This document shows, in pieces, positions 36,110 to 43,944 of a stretch of DNA of 64,000 bases (position 1 is its first letter; each line of letters begins with the position of its first letter). The stretch comes from JAHEFU01 sp041395205. GTDB taxonomy: Bacteria; 4484-113; JAFGCY01. The translations under genes and the position numbers were made by a program. The notes under the pieces are model-generated. The model searched no databases. It saw nothing but the letters and a program-made list of their open reading frames with translations, and was not told the origin of the DNA. Location of the stretch: NCBI GenBank assembly GCA_041395205.1, contig JAWLAZ010000001.1, forward strand, positions 62,001 through 126,000. Direction: 5' to 3'.

Positions 36110-36332
36110 AGCTTTCCCACTCCGGATTCCTTTAGTACTAGCGGCGCAATGGCCGGGTCAGAATCAGAGCAGAGATTATACAGGTCAGCCGCATCTGATC
36201 CGCGTGCGCCGCGATGCTTCCCCAGGGCAATCTCCCATGCCGGCAGCCTGCCTGGCGGGGATTACAAAGTTCTCTGGATGCCTGAACTAGAATATGTGTT
36301 CAATCAAATCCTGAAATTCCCTGGAGAATCTG

Positions 36333-36803
36333 ATGACCAGCCGCGGACTCCTCCTGAACGAACTGGAGCACGTGCTTCGCAACTGCCGCATGATCATTGA
36401 GCTGATCGAGCCGGATGACCTCGCTTTCCGGCCGGCCGGCAACATGCGCACGCTCGAGGAGCTGGTGAACCACCTGGCGCAGATTCCCGCGATCGACCTC
36501 CTGATCATGCGCGGGGCCGAGGAGGCCGAGGTCCAGGACCGCGAGAAGAAGATGTTTGCGCGCAGCCGCGACGACCTGTTCAAGAACATGGAGCGCGGCA
36601 GCCGGGACATGACCCGCTTCATGGAGAGCCTGACCTTCGATGAGTTCGAGAACGGCGCCGGCGTGGCCTTCTACGGGCGCAGCCAGACCTACCAGCAGTG
36701 GCTGCTGGAAACCGTCACGCATATCTACCATCACCGCGCCCAGCTGCACATGTACCTGAAGATCAAGGGCTACGCCGTGGACACGAACACGCTGTATAGC
36801 TGA
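36333..36803 (+). CDS. DinB-family four-helix protein
   Basis: 156 aa. Four-helix bundle with the three histidines of a DinB-type metal site: TLEELVNHLAQIP in helix 2 and ETVTHIYHHRAQLHMYLK in the last helix. Family members include thiol-dependent S-transferases and uncharacterised damage- or stress-linked proteins. Length is usual for the family. Divergent from the Gld operon across a 223-bp gap in which no gene was seen. The DinB name does not imply an SOS link here. Confidence 0.88.
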   Translation: MTSRGLLLNELEHVLRNCRMIIELIEPDDLAFRPAGNMRTLEELVNHLAQIPAIDLLIMRGAEEAEVQDREKKMFARSRDDLFKNMERGSRDMTRFMESLTFDEFENGAGVAFYGRSQTYQQWLLETVTHIYHHRAQLHMYLKIKGYAVDTNTLYS

Positions 36804-36808
36804 TGGAG

Positions 36809-36966
36809 GCCCGGAGCAATCCGGGCAAAAGAGATCAGGGACCAGGAGTGGTCAGTGGTCAGTAATCAGTGGTCTGTGGTCAGTGGTCAGTGGTCAGTGG
36901 TCAGTGGTCAGAATTCAGTAGCAGCGGCGCCTCGCCGCTGAAAGTGAGGTGCGGCGCAAGCCGCAC
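36809..36966. repeat. Hairpins and heptamer tract after the DinB gene
   Basis: Three hairpins: GCCCGGA-GCAA-TCCGGGC (36809-36826), CAGCGGCG-CCT-CGCCGCTG (36922-36940) and GTGCGGC-GCAA-GCCGCAC (36949-36966). Between them (36848-36912) the heptamer GTGGTCA is repeated about eight times with small variations. The two GCAA-loop hairpins have different but fully paired stems and match members of the 54.5-kb array. Confidence 0.8.
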
Positions 36967-37117
36967 AACAGGGAAAGGGGAACAGGTACCGTAGACCAGA
37001 AAGTGGTCAGTGGTCGGAATGGATCATTCAGCGGCGCAGTACTTGGCTGATTGATCGCCTGGCAAACTGCATGGCCTCCCCTACAATGCTTGCGGAATGC
37101 ACGCAGGAGTGAGCATC

Positions 37118-38263
37118 ATGAACAGAGCCATAGTCAGCCTCACAGTTGCCAGCCTCATGCTCGGCGCAGGCAGCGCATCCGCCGCACAGCCGCCCAGGCA
37201 GCAGAACATTGCCACCTTCAGCGTGGTGGCCTATGACCCGATCAGCGGCGAGGTCGGTGTGGCGGTGCAGAGCCGCTTCTTCGCCGTCGGCAGCGTCGTG
37301 CCCTATGCCGATGCCGGAGTCGGGGCCGTTGCCAGCCAGGCCTTTGGCAACACCACATTCGGCCCGCTCGGGCTGGAGAGGATGGCGGATGGCCACAATC
37401 TGGACTACGTGCTGACGAGCCTGCTCAGTGCCGACGAACGCCGCGAGCAGCGCCAGGTCGGCCTGGTGAAGGTCGGGGGCACGAACTTCGCGCAGGACAG
37501 TGAATGGCAGGGCAATGAACAGGCCAGCTTCGTCGTCACCGAATCCTCGCAGGCCCTGAGCTACAGCGGCAGCGAGTGCATGGACTGGGCCGGTGGTCGC
37601 AGCGGCGTTGCCAGTGACGGGATCGTGTTCGCAGTGCAGGGCAATATCCTCACCGGTGCCGACGTGGTGGATGCAATGTATGAAGCGATGGAGGATCCCG
37701 AGCGCTGGCTGATTGACAACCCGCTCGCCGACGAGGAGATCATGTACGCCGTGAGCATCGACGACATGGCGGCGCGCCTGATGCTGGCGCTGGCCGCCGG
37801 CCAGAGCCGGGGTGGTGACAGCCGCGGGATGCAGAGTGCCGCGCTGCTCGTGGAGCAGGCCGGGATGGGCTATGGCGGCTACAACGATGTGAAGTACGAC
37901 CTGCGCGTTGACGACGCCGTGGATCCCTTCCATGAACTGGCGCGGCTGATCAACATCGGCCGGCCCTTCGCGCTGGCCAACGAGGCCTATACCGTGCTCT
38001 ATGCCGGTGACTACCAGCGGGCCCGGGATCTGTTCCTGACGATCACCCTGATGGATCAGGAGAATGCCAACGCCTTCTACAACCTGGCCTGCGCCTGTGC
38101 GATGGGCGGGGATGTCGATGCCGGCTTTGACTACCTGAACTTCGCCCTGGACCTCGACCCGGCGATGCTGGAGCACAGCCTGCAGGACAGCGATCTTGAC
38201 AACCTGCACGGTGACCCGCGCTGGACGGAAGTCGAGGCGCGGCGGGATGCGGCCGGGCAGTAG
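37118..38263 (+). CDS. Exported DUF1028 protein with TPR-like C-terminus
   Basis: 381 aa. Signal peptide (AIVSLTVASLMLGAGSASAA). Residues ~27-225 are a DUF1028 domain, an Ntn-hydrolase-like fold: TFSVVAYDPISGEVGVAVQS, ADAGVGAVASQAFGNTTFGP and GIVFAVQGNILTGADVVDAM. The rest (RDLFLTITLMDQENANAFYN, LACACAMGGDVDAGFDYLNF) is a TPR-like helical repeat. Start ATG at 37118 follows CAGGAG by 8 nt; an earlier GTG/ATG lacks a ribosome binding site. Substrate unknown. Confidence 0.88.
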   Translation: MNRAIVSLTVASLMLGAGSASAAQPPRQQNIATFSVVAYDPISGEVGVAVQSRFFAVGSVVPYADAGVGAVASQAFGNTTFGPLGLERMADGHNLDYVLTSLLSADERREQRQVGLVKVGGTNFAQDSEWQGNEQASFVVTESSQALSYSGSECMDWAGGRSGVASDGIVFAVQGNILTGADVVDAMYEAMEDPERWLIDNPLADEEIMYAVSIDDMAARLMLALAAGQSRGGDSRGMQSAALLVEQAGMGYGGYNDVKYDLRVDDAVDPFHELARLINIGRPFALANEAYTVLYAGDYQRARDLFLTITLMDQENANAFYNLACACAMGGDVDAGFDYLNFALDLDPAMLEHSLQDSDLDNLHGDPRWTEVEARRDAAGQ

Positions 38264-38303
38264 CGCAGCCCTGGCAATGTGCGCGGTGCATGCCGGCAGC
38301 CGC

Positions 38304-40037
38304 TCAGTCATTGACAAGCCGCACGAAATGCAGGGTACTGTCATCGAGGTTCACATAAGCCAGCGCCGGACGGCCGCCGAGGCTGAAGATGCGGGTGTCC
38401 GGCGCGGACGAGAAGCCTTCGATGGTACCTCCGAGCTGCTGGCCAAGCCCCCGGTCCGCCGGCAGGCCACCTGGCGAATATGTACTGAAGCGGGGCCGCT
38501 TATCACCGGTTCCCTCATAGGAGTAGGACAGGCAGGCCCGCCCACCCGCCGTGCAGAGGCTGAAGTAGGGGCCGACGGCATCGCCGGAAATCTGAATGTA
38601 GTTCCAGTCTGAGGTACCACCAGGATTGCTGGTGTAGGCATAGTAAATGCCAAGCAGGCTGCCATCAGCCAGCACCAGGGGCAGTCCGTCCAGGTTCTCG
38701 AGCCAGAACTGCTCTGGCTGAGCACCGTTGTCAATTATGGTGGTGTCCCAGTCCGAAGGCAGGGGATCTGCTGCACTGGCATTCATGTAGAGAATGTTGA
38801 ACCCAGTTGAAGGCATGTTGTTGGGAATGGCCACGGCCGGTCGGCCGGCGAAGGTGCTGAGATCCATCTGCGCCTCCTCTGCCCCCGTGCTGTCACCGAG
38901 TGCGCGGATCCGTCCGCCCGTGAAGCCGTGCAGCGGATCTGTGGTGTCTGAGCGCGCATAGCTGATGTAGGCAAATGCCATGTCGGAATCCAGGTCAGAC
39001 GGATCCTGATCCGACCAGGCGAGGTGCAGTTTGCTGCCATCGCTGTGCAGGGCGCAGTAGGTATGCCAGAAGCTGTCGTCCTTGACCTCAACCCTTTGCC
39101 AGTCGCCGTCCGCCACGGGAAACTCCCTGTCCGCCGTCGCGAGCCAGACCTTGCCAGTCAGGCTGCTGCAGTAGACCACGACCGGCCGGCCCCGGTGCAT
39201 GGTGGCGCGGAACAGTTCGCATTCATCGTCAGCAAACAGGCGGCTGTGCTTCCACTCGGCCGGAATCTGCGGGCTGGCCGTATCCGCGAGTGCGAACTGC
39301 AGCTGGCTGAGGAAGTTGCGGTAGAAGATCCCGGGCCGTCCATTGCAGTCCAGGGGTTCCAGTACGGAGTAGACATCCGTGGTCACGAGGCTGTCCGCCT
39401 GGGCCGGGTACTCCAGTTCCATCATTGCCGCATTGAGGGACAACTGCCCGCCATCCGCTGCCAGCACCGCGAAATACTGGCGGTGGAGCGGAGAGTAGTA
39501 GCCGGGCTGGTCCATGAGCACGCTCAGGGTATGTGTGCCGGTTTCCAGTTCCTCGAGCACCTGCCAGCGACCCTGGCTGTAGTCCGGAACGAGCAGGTAC
39601 AGGCCGGCCTTGAAGCCGGTGTAATCCAGGCTGAGCGTTTCGCATTCGCTTCCGGCATTGAAGGCCTCACAGATGATCCATTCCAGGCCTCCGGCTGCTG
39701 CGGACATTGTCACGAGCCCGCTTTCAGTCACGATCGTGTTGGCACTCTGGCCCAGCCTCCAGTTGAGGAACAGCGTGACGGATTTGTCAGCTTCGCTGAT
39801 GCTGCGCAGGCCGGCGGGCTGGCCTGCCGCCGGTCCCGGCAGCAGGGGCAGGGAATCCAGCTCAGCAATCGACGGCAGCGCTGCGCCAGCCGGCGCAGGA
39901 GCGGGTCTCTGCTGCAGGGCAGCGGGAGCGGATAAATCAGGTCCAGGCACGGCCGGGGCCTGTTGCCTGCCGGCGCAGGATGCATGCATAAGCAACAGCG
40001 TCAGTGACGACAGCAACAGAGGCAGGCAGCGTGTCAT
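38304..40037 (-). CDS. Large lipoprotein, paralogue of 46025-47731
   Basis: 577 aa with lipobox LLMHASC; start at 40037 behind GGGGTG. The first ~180 residues share a motif set with the two other lipoproteins at 13054 and 46025: EAFNAGSE, GLYLLVPDYSQGRWQ and YFAVLAADGGQL. The remainder carries repeated blocks of W, D and G with GRP(A/V)V(V/I)Y-type units (GRPGIFYRN, GRPVVVYCSS, GRPAVAIPN, GGRPALAYVN), suggesting a beta-propeller or similar blade repeat. Converges on the DUF1028 gene, 40 bp apart. Function unknown. Confidence 0.82.
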   Translation of the reverse strand: MTRCLPLLLSSLTLLLMHASCAGRQQAPAVPGPDLSAPAALQQRPAPAPAGAALPSIAELDSLPLLPGPAAGQPAGLRSISEADKSVTLFLNWRLGQSANTIVTESGLVTMSAAAGGLEWIICEAFNAGSECETLSLDYTGFKAGLYLLVPDYSQGRWQVLEELETGTHTLSVLMDQPGYYSPLHRQYFAVLAADGGQLSLNAAMMELEYPAQADSLVTTDVYSVLEPLDCNGRPGIFYRNFLSQLQFALADTASPQIPAEWKHSRLFADDECELFRATMHRGRPVVVYCSSLTGKVWLATADREFPVADGDWQRVEVKDDSFWHTYCALHSDGSKLHLAWSDQDPSDLDSDMAFAYISYARSDTTDPLHGFTGGRIRALGDSTGAEEAQMDLSTFAGRPAVAIPNNMPSTGFNILYMNASAADPLPSDWDTTIIDNGAQPEQFWLENLDGLPLVLADGSLLGIYYAYTSNPGGTSDWNYIQISGDAVGPYFSLCTAGGRACLSYSYEGTGDKRPRFSTYSPGGLPADRGLGQQLGGTIEGFSSAPDTRIFSLGGRPALAYVNLDDSTLHFVRLVND

Positions 40038-40289
40038 GCAGCACCCCGCAGGCATTTGTGAGATTGAGCTGCAAGTATATGACAACAGCAGGCTTTTCAT
40101 TCCCGCTCAGAGGAAATCTGACTTTGACGCCTGGCTGAGGTCGACTGCGCCAACACGCAGCGCCTGATTAAGTACCTCTTCCCCTGCTACCAGGCATGGC
40201 TCAGCAGGCGGCCTTCCGCAGTGGAGCAAGTGCGGCCCGACCGCGTGTTGCAAGCAGCGCATTGGCAGATTCAGGCAGATACCCGCCGG

Positions 40290-40530
40290 CGAGTCCTTCA
40301 CGGCCTGACCCGGCGTGAACGCCGGGCTCTCGTTGTGCCGATTTGCTGGCGGCTGAATGCCACCTGTCCGGCGAGCTGAATGCCCGCGCTCCCCTCACCT
40401 GTTGCCAGACTGGCACCATGCTATGCACTGCCTGACCCAGCGTAAACGCCGGGCTGCCTTCAACCCGACCATTCACGAGGCGGCTGAATGCCGCAGTTCC
40501 GGCGAGCTGAATGCTCGCGCTCCCCTTGTA
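40290..40530. repeat. Two diverged direct repeats with hairpins
   Basis: The segment CCTGACCCGGCGTGAACGCC... at about 40304 and CCTGACCCAGCGTAAACGCC... at about 40431 repeat over about 100 bp, each followed by GGCGGCTGAATGCC and GGCGAGCTGAATGC. Within each, CGGCGTGAACGCCGGG-type words fold as hairpins like those at 28945. No open frame of note lies between 40038 and 41205; this 1.17-kb gap is entirely repeats. Confidence 0.6.
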
Positions 40531-40537
40531 CTCGTGA

Positions 40538-40607
40538 CCGCTCACCCAGGAGCTCGCGGGTCTGCAATGCAGCTCCAAGCAAAGCTTCTCGCTGATTGCA
40601 TGCTCAG
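40538..40607 (-). repeat. Bipartite hairpin element, copy E
   Basis: On the minus strand: hairpin 1 GCAATC...GCATTGC (40564-40599) with inner arms AGCGAGAAGC/GCTTGGAGCT, AGA, then hairpin 2 CCGC-GA-GCTC-CT-GGGT-GA-GCGG (40538-40559). The inner stem pairs through two G.U wobbles and keeps GA opposite GA. Confidence 0.7.
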
Positions 40608-40827
40608 ACCAGGGAGTTCCGCCTTCGGCGGGACGCGAACTGGAGAATCAATGACGGTCTTACCTGAGTATGCAAACTGCCTGTGCAGTGCCCGGGAACC
40701 TGTTTCCGGCTCTGCACGCAAGCCGGTACCCTCGAGTCCCGCCAAAGGTGGAATTGCACGAAATGGATACAGGATTCGTAACTTTCGCGCGACACGGCGA
40801 AACTTGTTTTCGCCGCAGCGTAGCCCG

Positions 40828-41119
40828 AATTCTCCTTCCCGCTCATGCAAGCATTCGCAGGTCTGCCGATAAGCCCGGAGCAAAGCCCCGAGCTTTCGGC
40901 GCGATGCATCTTCCATCCACCTGTATCTTCAGCGCGACCCAATCCGGCTTGGCTGGATTGCAGCGCCAGACCGGATTCTCCTTCCTGCTCATGCAAGCAT
41001 TCGCAGGTCTGCCGATAAGCCCGGAGCAAAGCCCCGAGCTTTCGGCGCGATGCATCTTCCATCCACTTGTATCTTCAGCGCGACCCAATCCGGCTTGGCT
41101 GGATTGCAGCGCCAGACCG
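40828..41119. repeat. Tandem direct repeat, 2 x 146 bp, each with a bipartite hairpin element
   Basis: Copies 40828-40973 and 40974-41119 differ at very few positions. Each holds one minus-strand bipartite element: hairpin 1 at 40865-40900 (and +146) with outer GCCGA/TCGGC and an 11-bp inner stem AAGCTCGGGGC/GCTCCGGGCTT, and hairpin 2 at 40839-40861 (and +146) with inner ATGC-TT-GCAT flanked by GA on both sides. The recent duplication shows that this region is still rearranging. Confidence 0.88.
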
Positions 41120-41154
41120 TCGAGCTCTCGAGCGAGATGGCAAATCAATGGTGT

Positions 41155-41197
41155 GTAGCTCTGAGAGCTACAGGGCCCTGTCGGTCTAAGACCGACA
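41155..41197. repeat. Two dispersed hairpins at the lexA 3' end
   Basis: GTAGCTC-TGA-GAGCTAC (41155-41171) and TGTCGGTC-TAA-GACCGACA (41179-41197), the second ending 8 bp from the lexA stop on the minus strand. Could serve as its terminator. Perfect stems with TGA and TAA loops. Confidence 0.65.
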
Positions 41198-41205
41198 CTC
41201 CAGGC

Positions 41206-41826
41206 TTAGTCGTACTGGCGGATCAGGCTCTTGAGCTTGCCGATCACGCGGATCTCGTTGAAGTACATGTCCGGGTAGAGCGGATTTGCGGCCTTCAGTA
41301 CCACGCGCCCGGCCTGGCGGAAGAAGAACTTCACCGTGGCTTCGTCCTCGACCATCGCGGCGACGATGTCGCCGGTACTGGCGGACTGCTGCTCACGGAA
41401 GATTGCGATGTCCCCTTCCTTGATGCCGGCGTTGATCATGGAGTCGCCCTTGACCCGCAGCGCGAAGAGGTTTCCGCCCTCATGCTGCATGTTGTCAAGC
41501 GGCATGTTGACATAGTCCTCCACATTGTGGTCGGCATAGGTCATCACGCCGGCGGCGATGCGCCCGAGGATCGGGATCCGCGCCGCCTCCTCCACGCCCA
41601 GCACCTGCTTGCCGCGCTGCCCGAGCAGGATGCTGCGGCTGCGGTTGCGGGCCCGTTCAATCAGGCCCTTCTTCTCAAGCGCCACGACATGGTCATAGGC
41701 ACCCTTGACGCTGCACTCGAACTTGCCGGCAACATCGCGAATGGACGGCGCATAGCCGTTGCCATCGATGAAGTCGGCAATGTACTGCAGCACTTCGCGC
41801 TGCTTATCTGTGACACGCTTGGCCAT
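41206..41826 (-). CDS. lexA: LexA repressor, SOS regulator
   Basis: 206 aa. Represses DNA damage genes until RecA-stimulated self-cleavage. Winged-helix N-terminus (SIRDVAGKFECSVKGAYDHV as recognition region), cleavage site A92-G93 in GRIAAGVM, and catalytic dyad S129 (KGDSMI) and K166 (EATVKFF), all in canonical positions. Slightly changed helix-turn-helix compared with enteric LexA, in line with an unusual operator. A 17-bp perfect palindrome lies 11 bp upstream of the ATG, suggesting autoregulation. Confidence 0.96.
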   Translation of the reverse strand: MAKRVTDKQREVLQYIADFIDGNGYAPSIRDVAGKFECSVKGAYDHVVALEKKGLIERARNRSRSILLGQRGKQVLGVEEAARIPILGRIAAGVMTYADHNVEDYVNMPLDNMQHEGGNLFALRVKGDSMINAGIKEGDIAIFREQQSASTGDIVAAMVEDEATVKFFFRQAGRVVLKAANPLYPDMYFNEIRVIGKLKSLIRQYD

Positions 41827-41836
41827 AACAAAATTA

Positions 41837-41853
41837 TACTAATCACATTAGTA
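41837..41853. promoter_or_regulatory. Putative LexA operator (SOS box)
   Basis: TACTAAT-CAC-ATTAGTA, a perfect 7-3-7 palindrome 11-27 bp upstream of the lexA start. It does not match the E. coli (CTGT-N8-ACAG) or Gram-positive (CGAAC-N4-GTTCG) boxes. Its position and symmetry make it the best candidate for LexA autorepression; no second copy was seen in the window. Confidence 0.6.
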
Positions 41854-41972
41854 CTTGTCAAGTGTTTATGACGAAAAGTTCAGATAACGAAAATCTGCTC
41901 AATCTGCCTGCTCCACGGATCCAGCGTGTTCAAAGCGTGCAGAGTGGCTGGCTGTCGGAAACTAATCAGCAC

Positions 41973-42425
41973 TCAGTGACTGATCAGAAGCGTGCGCTCA
42001 AGTTGCACCTTTTCTCCTGATGAAATCTGTGTGCAGGTGATCGCAAACACTCCCGATACGGCTTCGCCTGATAAGCGCTTGCCGTGCCAGTGATACTCAA
42101 AGTACTCAACTTCTCCTGGCAAAACATCCGCATACGTGAGTGCCGCTCCGCCAACCCCTGTGAAGAAAATGGTTTCGTCATCCTGCTTGATGGAAAAGTT
42201 CACCTGGCTTGTGGATGGGAATTCCAGCGTAACGGTTTCTGAGCCCGGATTGCCGGCTTTCAGCCGCAGCAGATAGTTCCCATTTGATTCCGGAAGGATC
42301 TCAAAGGCATACTGCAATCCGTTGGCACTTGTCTTGGCGCTGTCCGGGATTGGAGAGTCAGCGGAACAGGCAGCACCCGCCAGTGTTGTTCCAAGCATCA
42401 CCAACGGAAGCAGCAGATTCTTCAT
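41973..42425 (-). CDS. Lipoprotein with BsuPI-like domain
   Basis: 150 aa. Signal peptide with lipobox-like LAGAACS; ATG at 42425 has GGGAGA 7 nt upstream. The soluble part (YAFEILPESNGNYLLRLKAG, NPGSETVTLEFPSTSQVNFS) resembles the immunoglobulin-like BsuPI/intracellular proteinase inhibitor domain. Role unknown; the lexA gene follows on the same strand after its own promoter region. Confidence 0.78.
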   Translation of the reverse strand: MKNLLLPLVMLGTTLAGAACSADSPIPDSAKTSANGLQYAFEILPESNGNYLLRLKAGNPGSETVTLEFPSTSQVNFSIKQDDETIFFTGVGGAALTYADVLPGEVEYFEYHWHGKRLSGEAVSGVFAITCTQISSGEKVQLERTLLISH

Positions 42426-42572
42426 CCCGATTCTCCCTTGCACTGTCTGTCATGTTGCAGGCGTGCTGACACTTCATTATGAAAGATGCAGCAAGATCAA
42501 GGGATGTTCGGGAGGTCAGTAAGAAGCTTTCGTTGATCTGCTTCGCAGCTTCGCGAGTGACTGCACGAGCAT

Positions 42573-42647
42573 GACAGAAGCATCACGCAATCAACCAAAC
42601 ATTGTTGTGAGCTGTATTGTAGACCGCCGAGTGCTCGCACGAGGCGG
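42573..42647 (+). repeat. Bipartite hairpin element, copy C, next to SRP RNA
   Basis: GCATCAC, weakened hairpin 1 (GCAATC...GTATTGT), AGA, hairpin 2 CCGCC-GA-GTGC-TC-GCAC-GA-GGCGG (42624-42647). Compared with copy A the inner stem has changed GCGC/GCGC to GTGC/GCAC, both sides together. It ends just beyond the T-run of the SRP RNA gene. The rest of 42426-42572 shows nothing further. Confidence 0.78.
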
Positions 42648-42660
42648 CAGAAAAAACAAA

Positions 42661-42766
42661 ACCCCGGGTATCAGGTGACTGCCGGCGCCGTAATCATCCA
42701 CTTAGCGCTGCTACCTTCCGGTCCTGACGCAGTTCATAGCGATCACCCGCAACAGGCCCGATACCA
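42661..42766 (-). ncRNA. ffs: Signal recognition particle RNA (small bacterial, 4.5S type)
   Basis: On the minus strand the domain IV core GTCAGGACCGGAAGGTAGCA is the universal SRP RNA signature (GGAAGNNAGCA with the CAGG strand before it). The ends pair (GGTATC / GATACC) and the body folds as a long hairpin of about 105 nt with a GGAA tetraloop at the tip. The 3' end runs into TTTTGTTTTTT, an intrinsic stop. Lacks the Alu domain of the long Gram-positive type. Works with Ffh in inserting membrane proteins. Confidence 0.95.
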
Positions 42767-42879
42767 CGGAGCGGAATATTCTACCGCAGACATCGCCTTT
42801 GTAAAGGGCAATCTTCATAATCAGGGAACAGGGACCGGGGACCGGGAATCCTGCATTGACCTGACTGCTGAAGGCTGCT

Positions 42880-43800
42880 TCAGGCGCTGTCGCGGATCAG
42901 GAATTCGCGCACCCAGCCGATCTGCTCAGGTGTGGCGGGATCAGCAGCGAGCTGCGGAGCAAATTCCAGCACGAGCGCAGTGAGCAGCATGAAGTCATCC
43001 TTCTCCAGGCCCACCGGCCCGGGCAGCTCAAAGCTGTCCCAGCCCTGCTCCGAGAAGTAGCGCGTATCACTTTCCATGCCCGACTGGTGGACGAATTCCT
43101 GCACCAGCACGTCGCGCACCTTGGGCTTGAGGAACACCCCGTCGGTGCTCTTGAAGGCGTGGATCCAGTTGTCAATCTCGCGGTAAGGCTCATCCTTCGT
43201 CTGGATAGGGGTCACGAGCCGCGCATGCAGGGCCTCGGCGGACTCGCTGTCCAGGCGCTGCCAGTCATCGGCGTAGCTGAGCATCACGGCCCCCAGCCAG
43301 GCGCGCAGTTCCGGCTTGCTGCTGAGCACGAACCACTCGGCGTCGTAGCAGCACCAGAAGCCGTAGAGTGCTGCGATGTCCGGCTGCATCTGCAGGCTGC
43401 CGTCCAGCACGCCGTTCATGTAGCGGCTCTTCGCGAGCCTCGTCGGCTGGTTGGTGCTGTAACCCTGGCTGAACCACTGCGGAATCGGCAGCTCGGCCAT
43501 GCGGTTCTGCTTCACGGCGACTTCCGGCAGGCTGGCCAGCTCGGCCTGGATCAGGGCGATGGCCTGGCCGTTGGAGATCTCGCTGCCGAGCGTCTGCCCG
43601 CTGAGGCGTTCGAGCGCGGGGGCAACCCAGCTGGCATCATGCACCTGGTCGAAGTAGGGCTGGCCCGGAGCAAGGTCGCTGCCGGCGATCGTGCCGCTGA
43701 TGTGGTCGTAGATCCCCTCCGCACGGGCGGCGGCGGGCAGCAGGCAGCAGACAGCCAGCAGGGCGGCCAGCAGTCTGATGGCACTGGTTCTCATGTTCAT
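42880..43800 (-). CDS. Exported protein of unknown function
   Basis: 306 aa with a signal peptide ending LLPAAARA and no lipobox cysteine in place. Mostly helical mature part with WVAPALERLSGQTLGSEISN, AALYGFWCCYDAEWFVLSSK and EFVHQSGMESDTRYFSEQGW. GGAGG lies 6 nt before the ATG. Upstream on the same strand is the cytochrome gene, separated by a hairpin. No family recognised. Confidence 0.78.
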   Translation of the reverse strand: MNMRTSAIRLLAALLAVCCLLPAAARAEGIYDHISGTIAGSDLAPGQPYFDQVHDASWVAPALERLSGQTLGSEISNGQAIALIQAELASLPEVAVKQNRMAELPIPQWFSQGYSTNQPTRLAKSRYMNGVLDGSLQMQPDIAALYGFWCCYDAEWFVLSSKPELRAWLGAVMLSYADDWQRLDSESAEALHARLVTPIQTKDEPYREIDNWIHAFKSTDGVFLKPKVRDVLVQEFVHQSGMESDTRYFSEQGWDSFELPGPVGLEKDDFMLLTALVLEFAPQLAADPATPEQIGWVREFLIRDSA

Positions 43801-43881
43801 GGCATTCCTCCCATTCTCAGATCATGGCCTGGCAGAGGTCAGACCGCTGCGCCGGCCAGGACGTTCCATCCTGCAACACAC

Positions 43882-43909
43882 GAAGGCCCGGGATGATACC
43901 CGGGCCTTC
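43882..43909 (-). terminator. Hairpin after the cytochrome c gene
   Basis: Perfect 11-bp stem GAAGGCCCGGG / CCCGGGCCTTC with a 6-nt loop, 36 bp after the cytochrome stop. There is no real T-run, so it may act as a Rho-aided stop or mRNA 3' stabiliser. Confidence 0.65.
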
Positions 43910-43944
43910 CAGTGAATCGCTGATTATCAGACGGGGTTTATGCG

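Noticed and set aside
40350..41148. Small proteins in the 40.2-41.2 kb gap (several 100-170 codon frames on both strands)
   Set aside because: Sequences are Cys/Arg/Ser-rich translations of the repeats, present on both strands, and repeat with the 146-bp duplication.
42541..42880. tRNA or tmRNA in the SRP region
   Set aside because: The only structured RNA with a clear signature is SRP RNA; no tRNA T-loop or acceptor pattern was found there or in other gaps.
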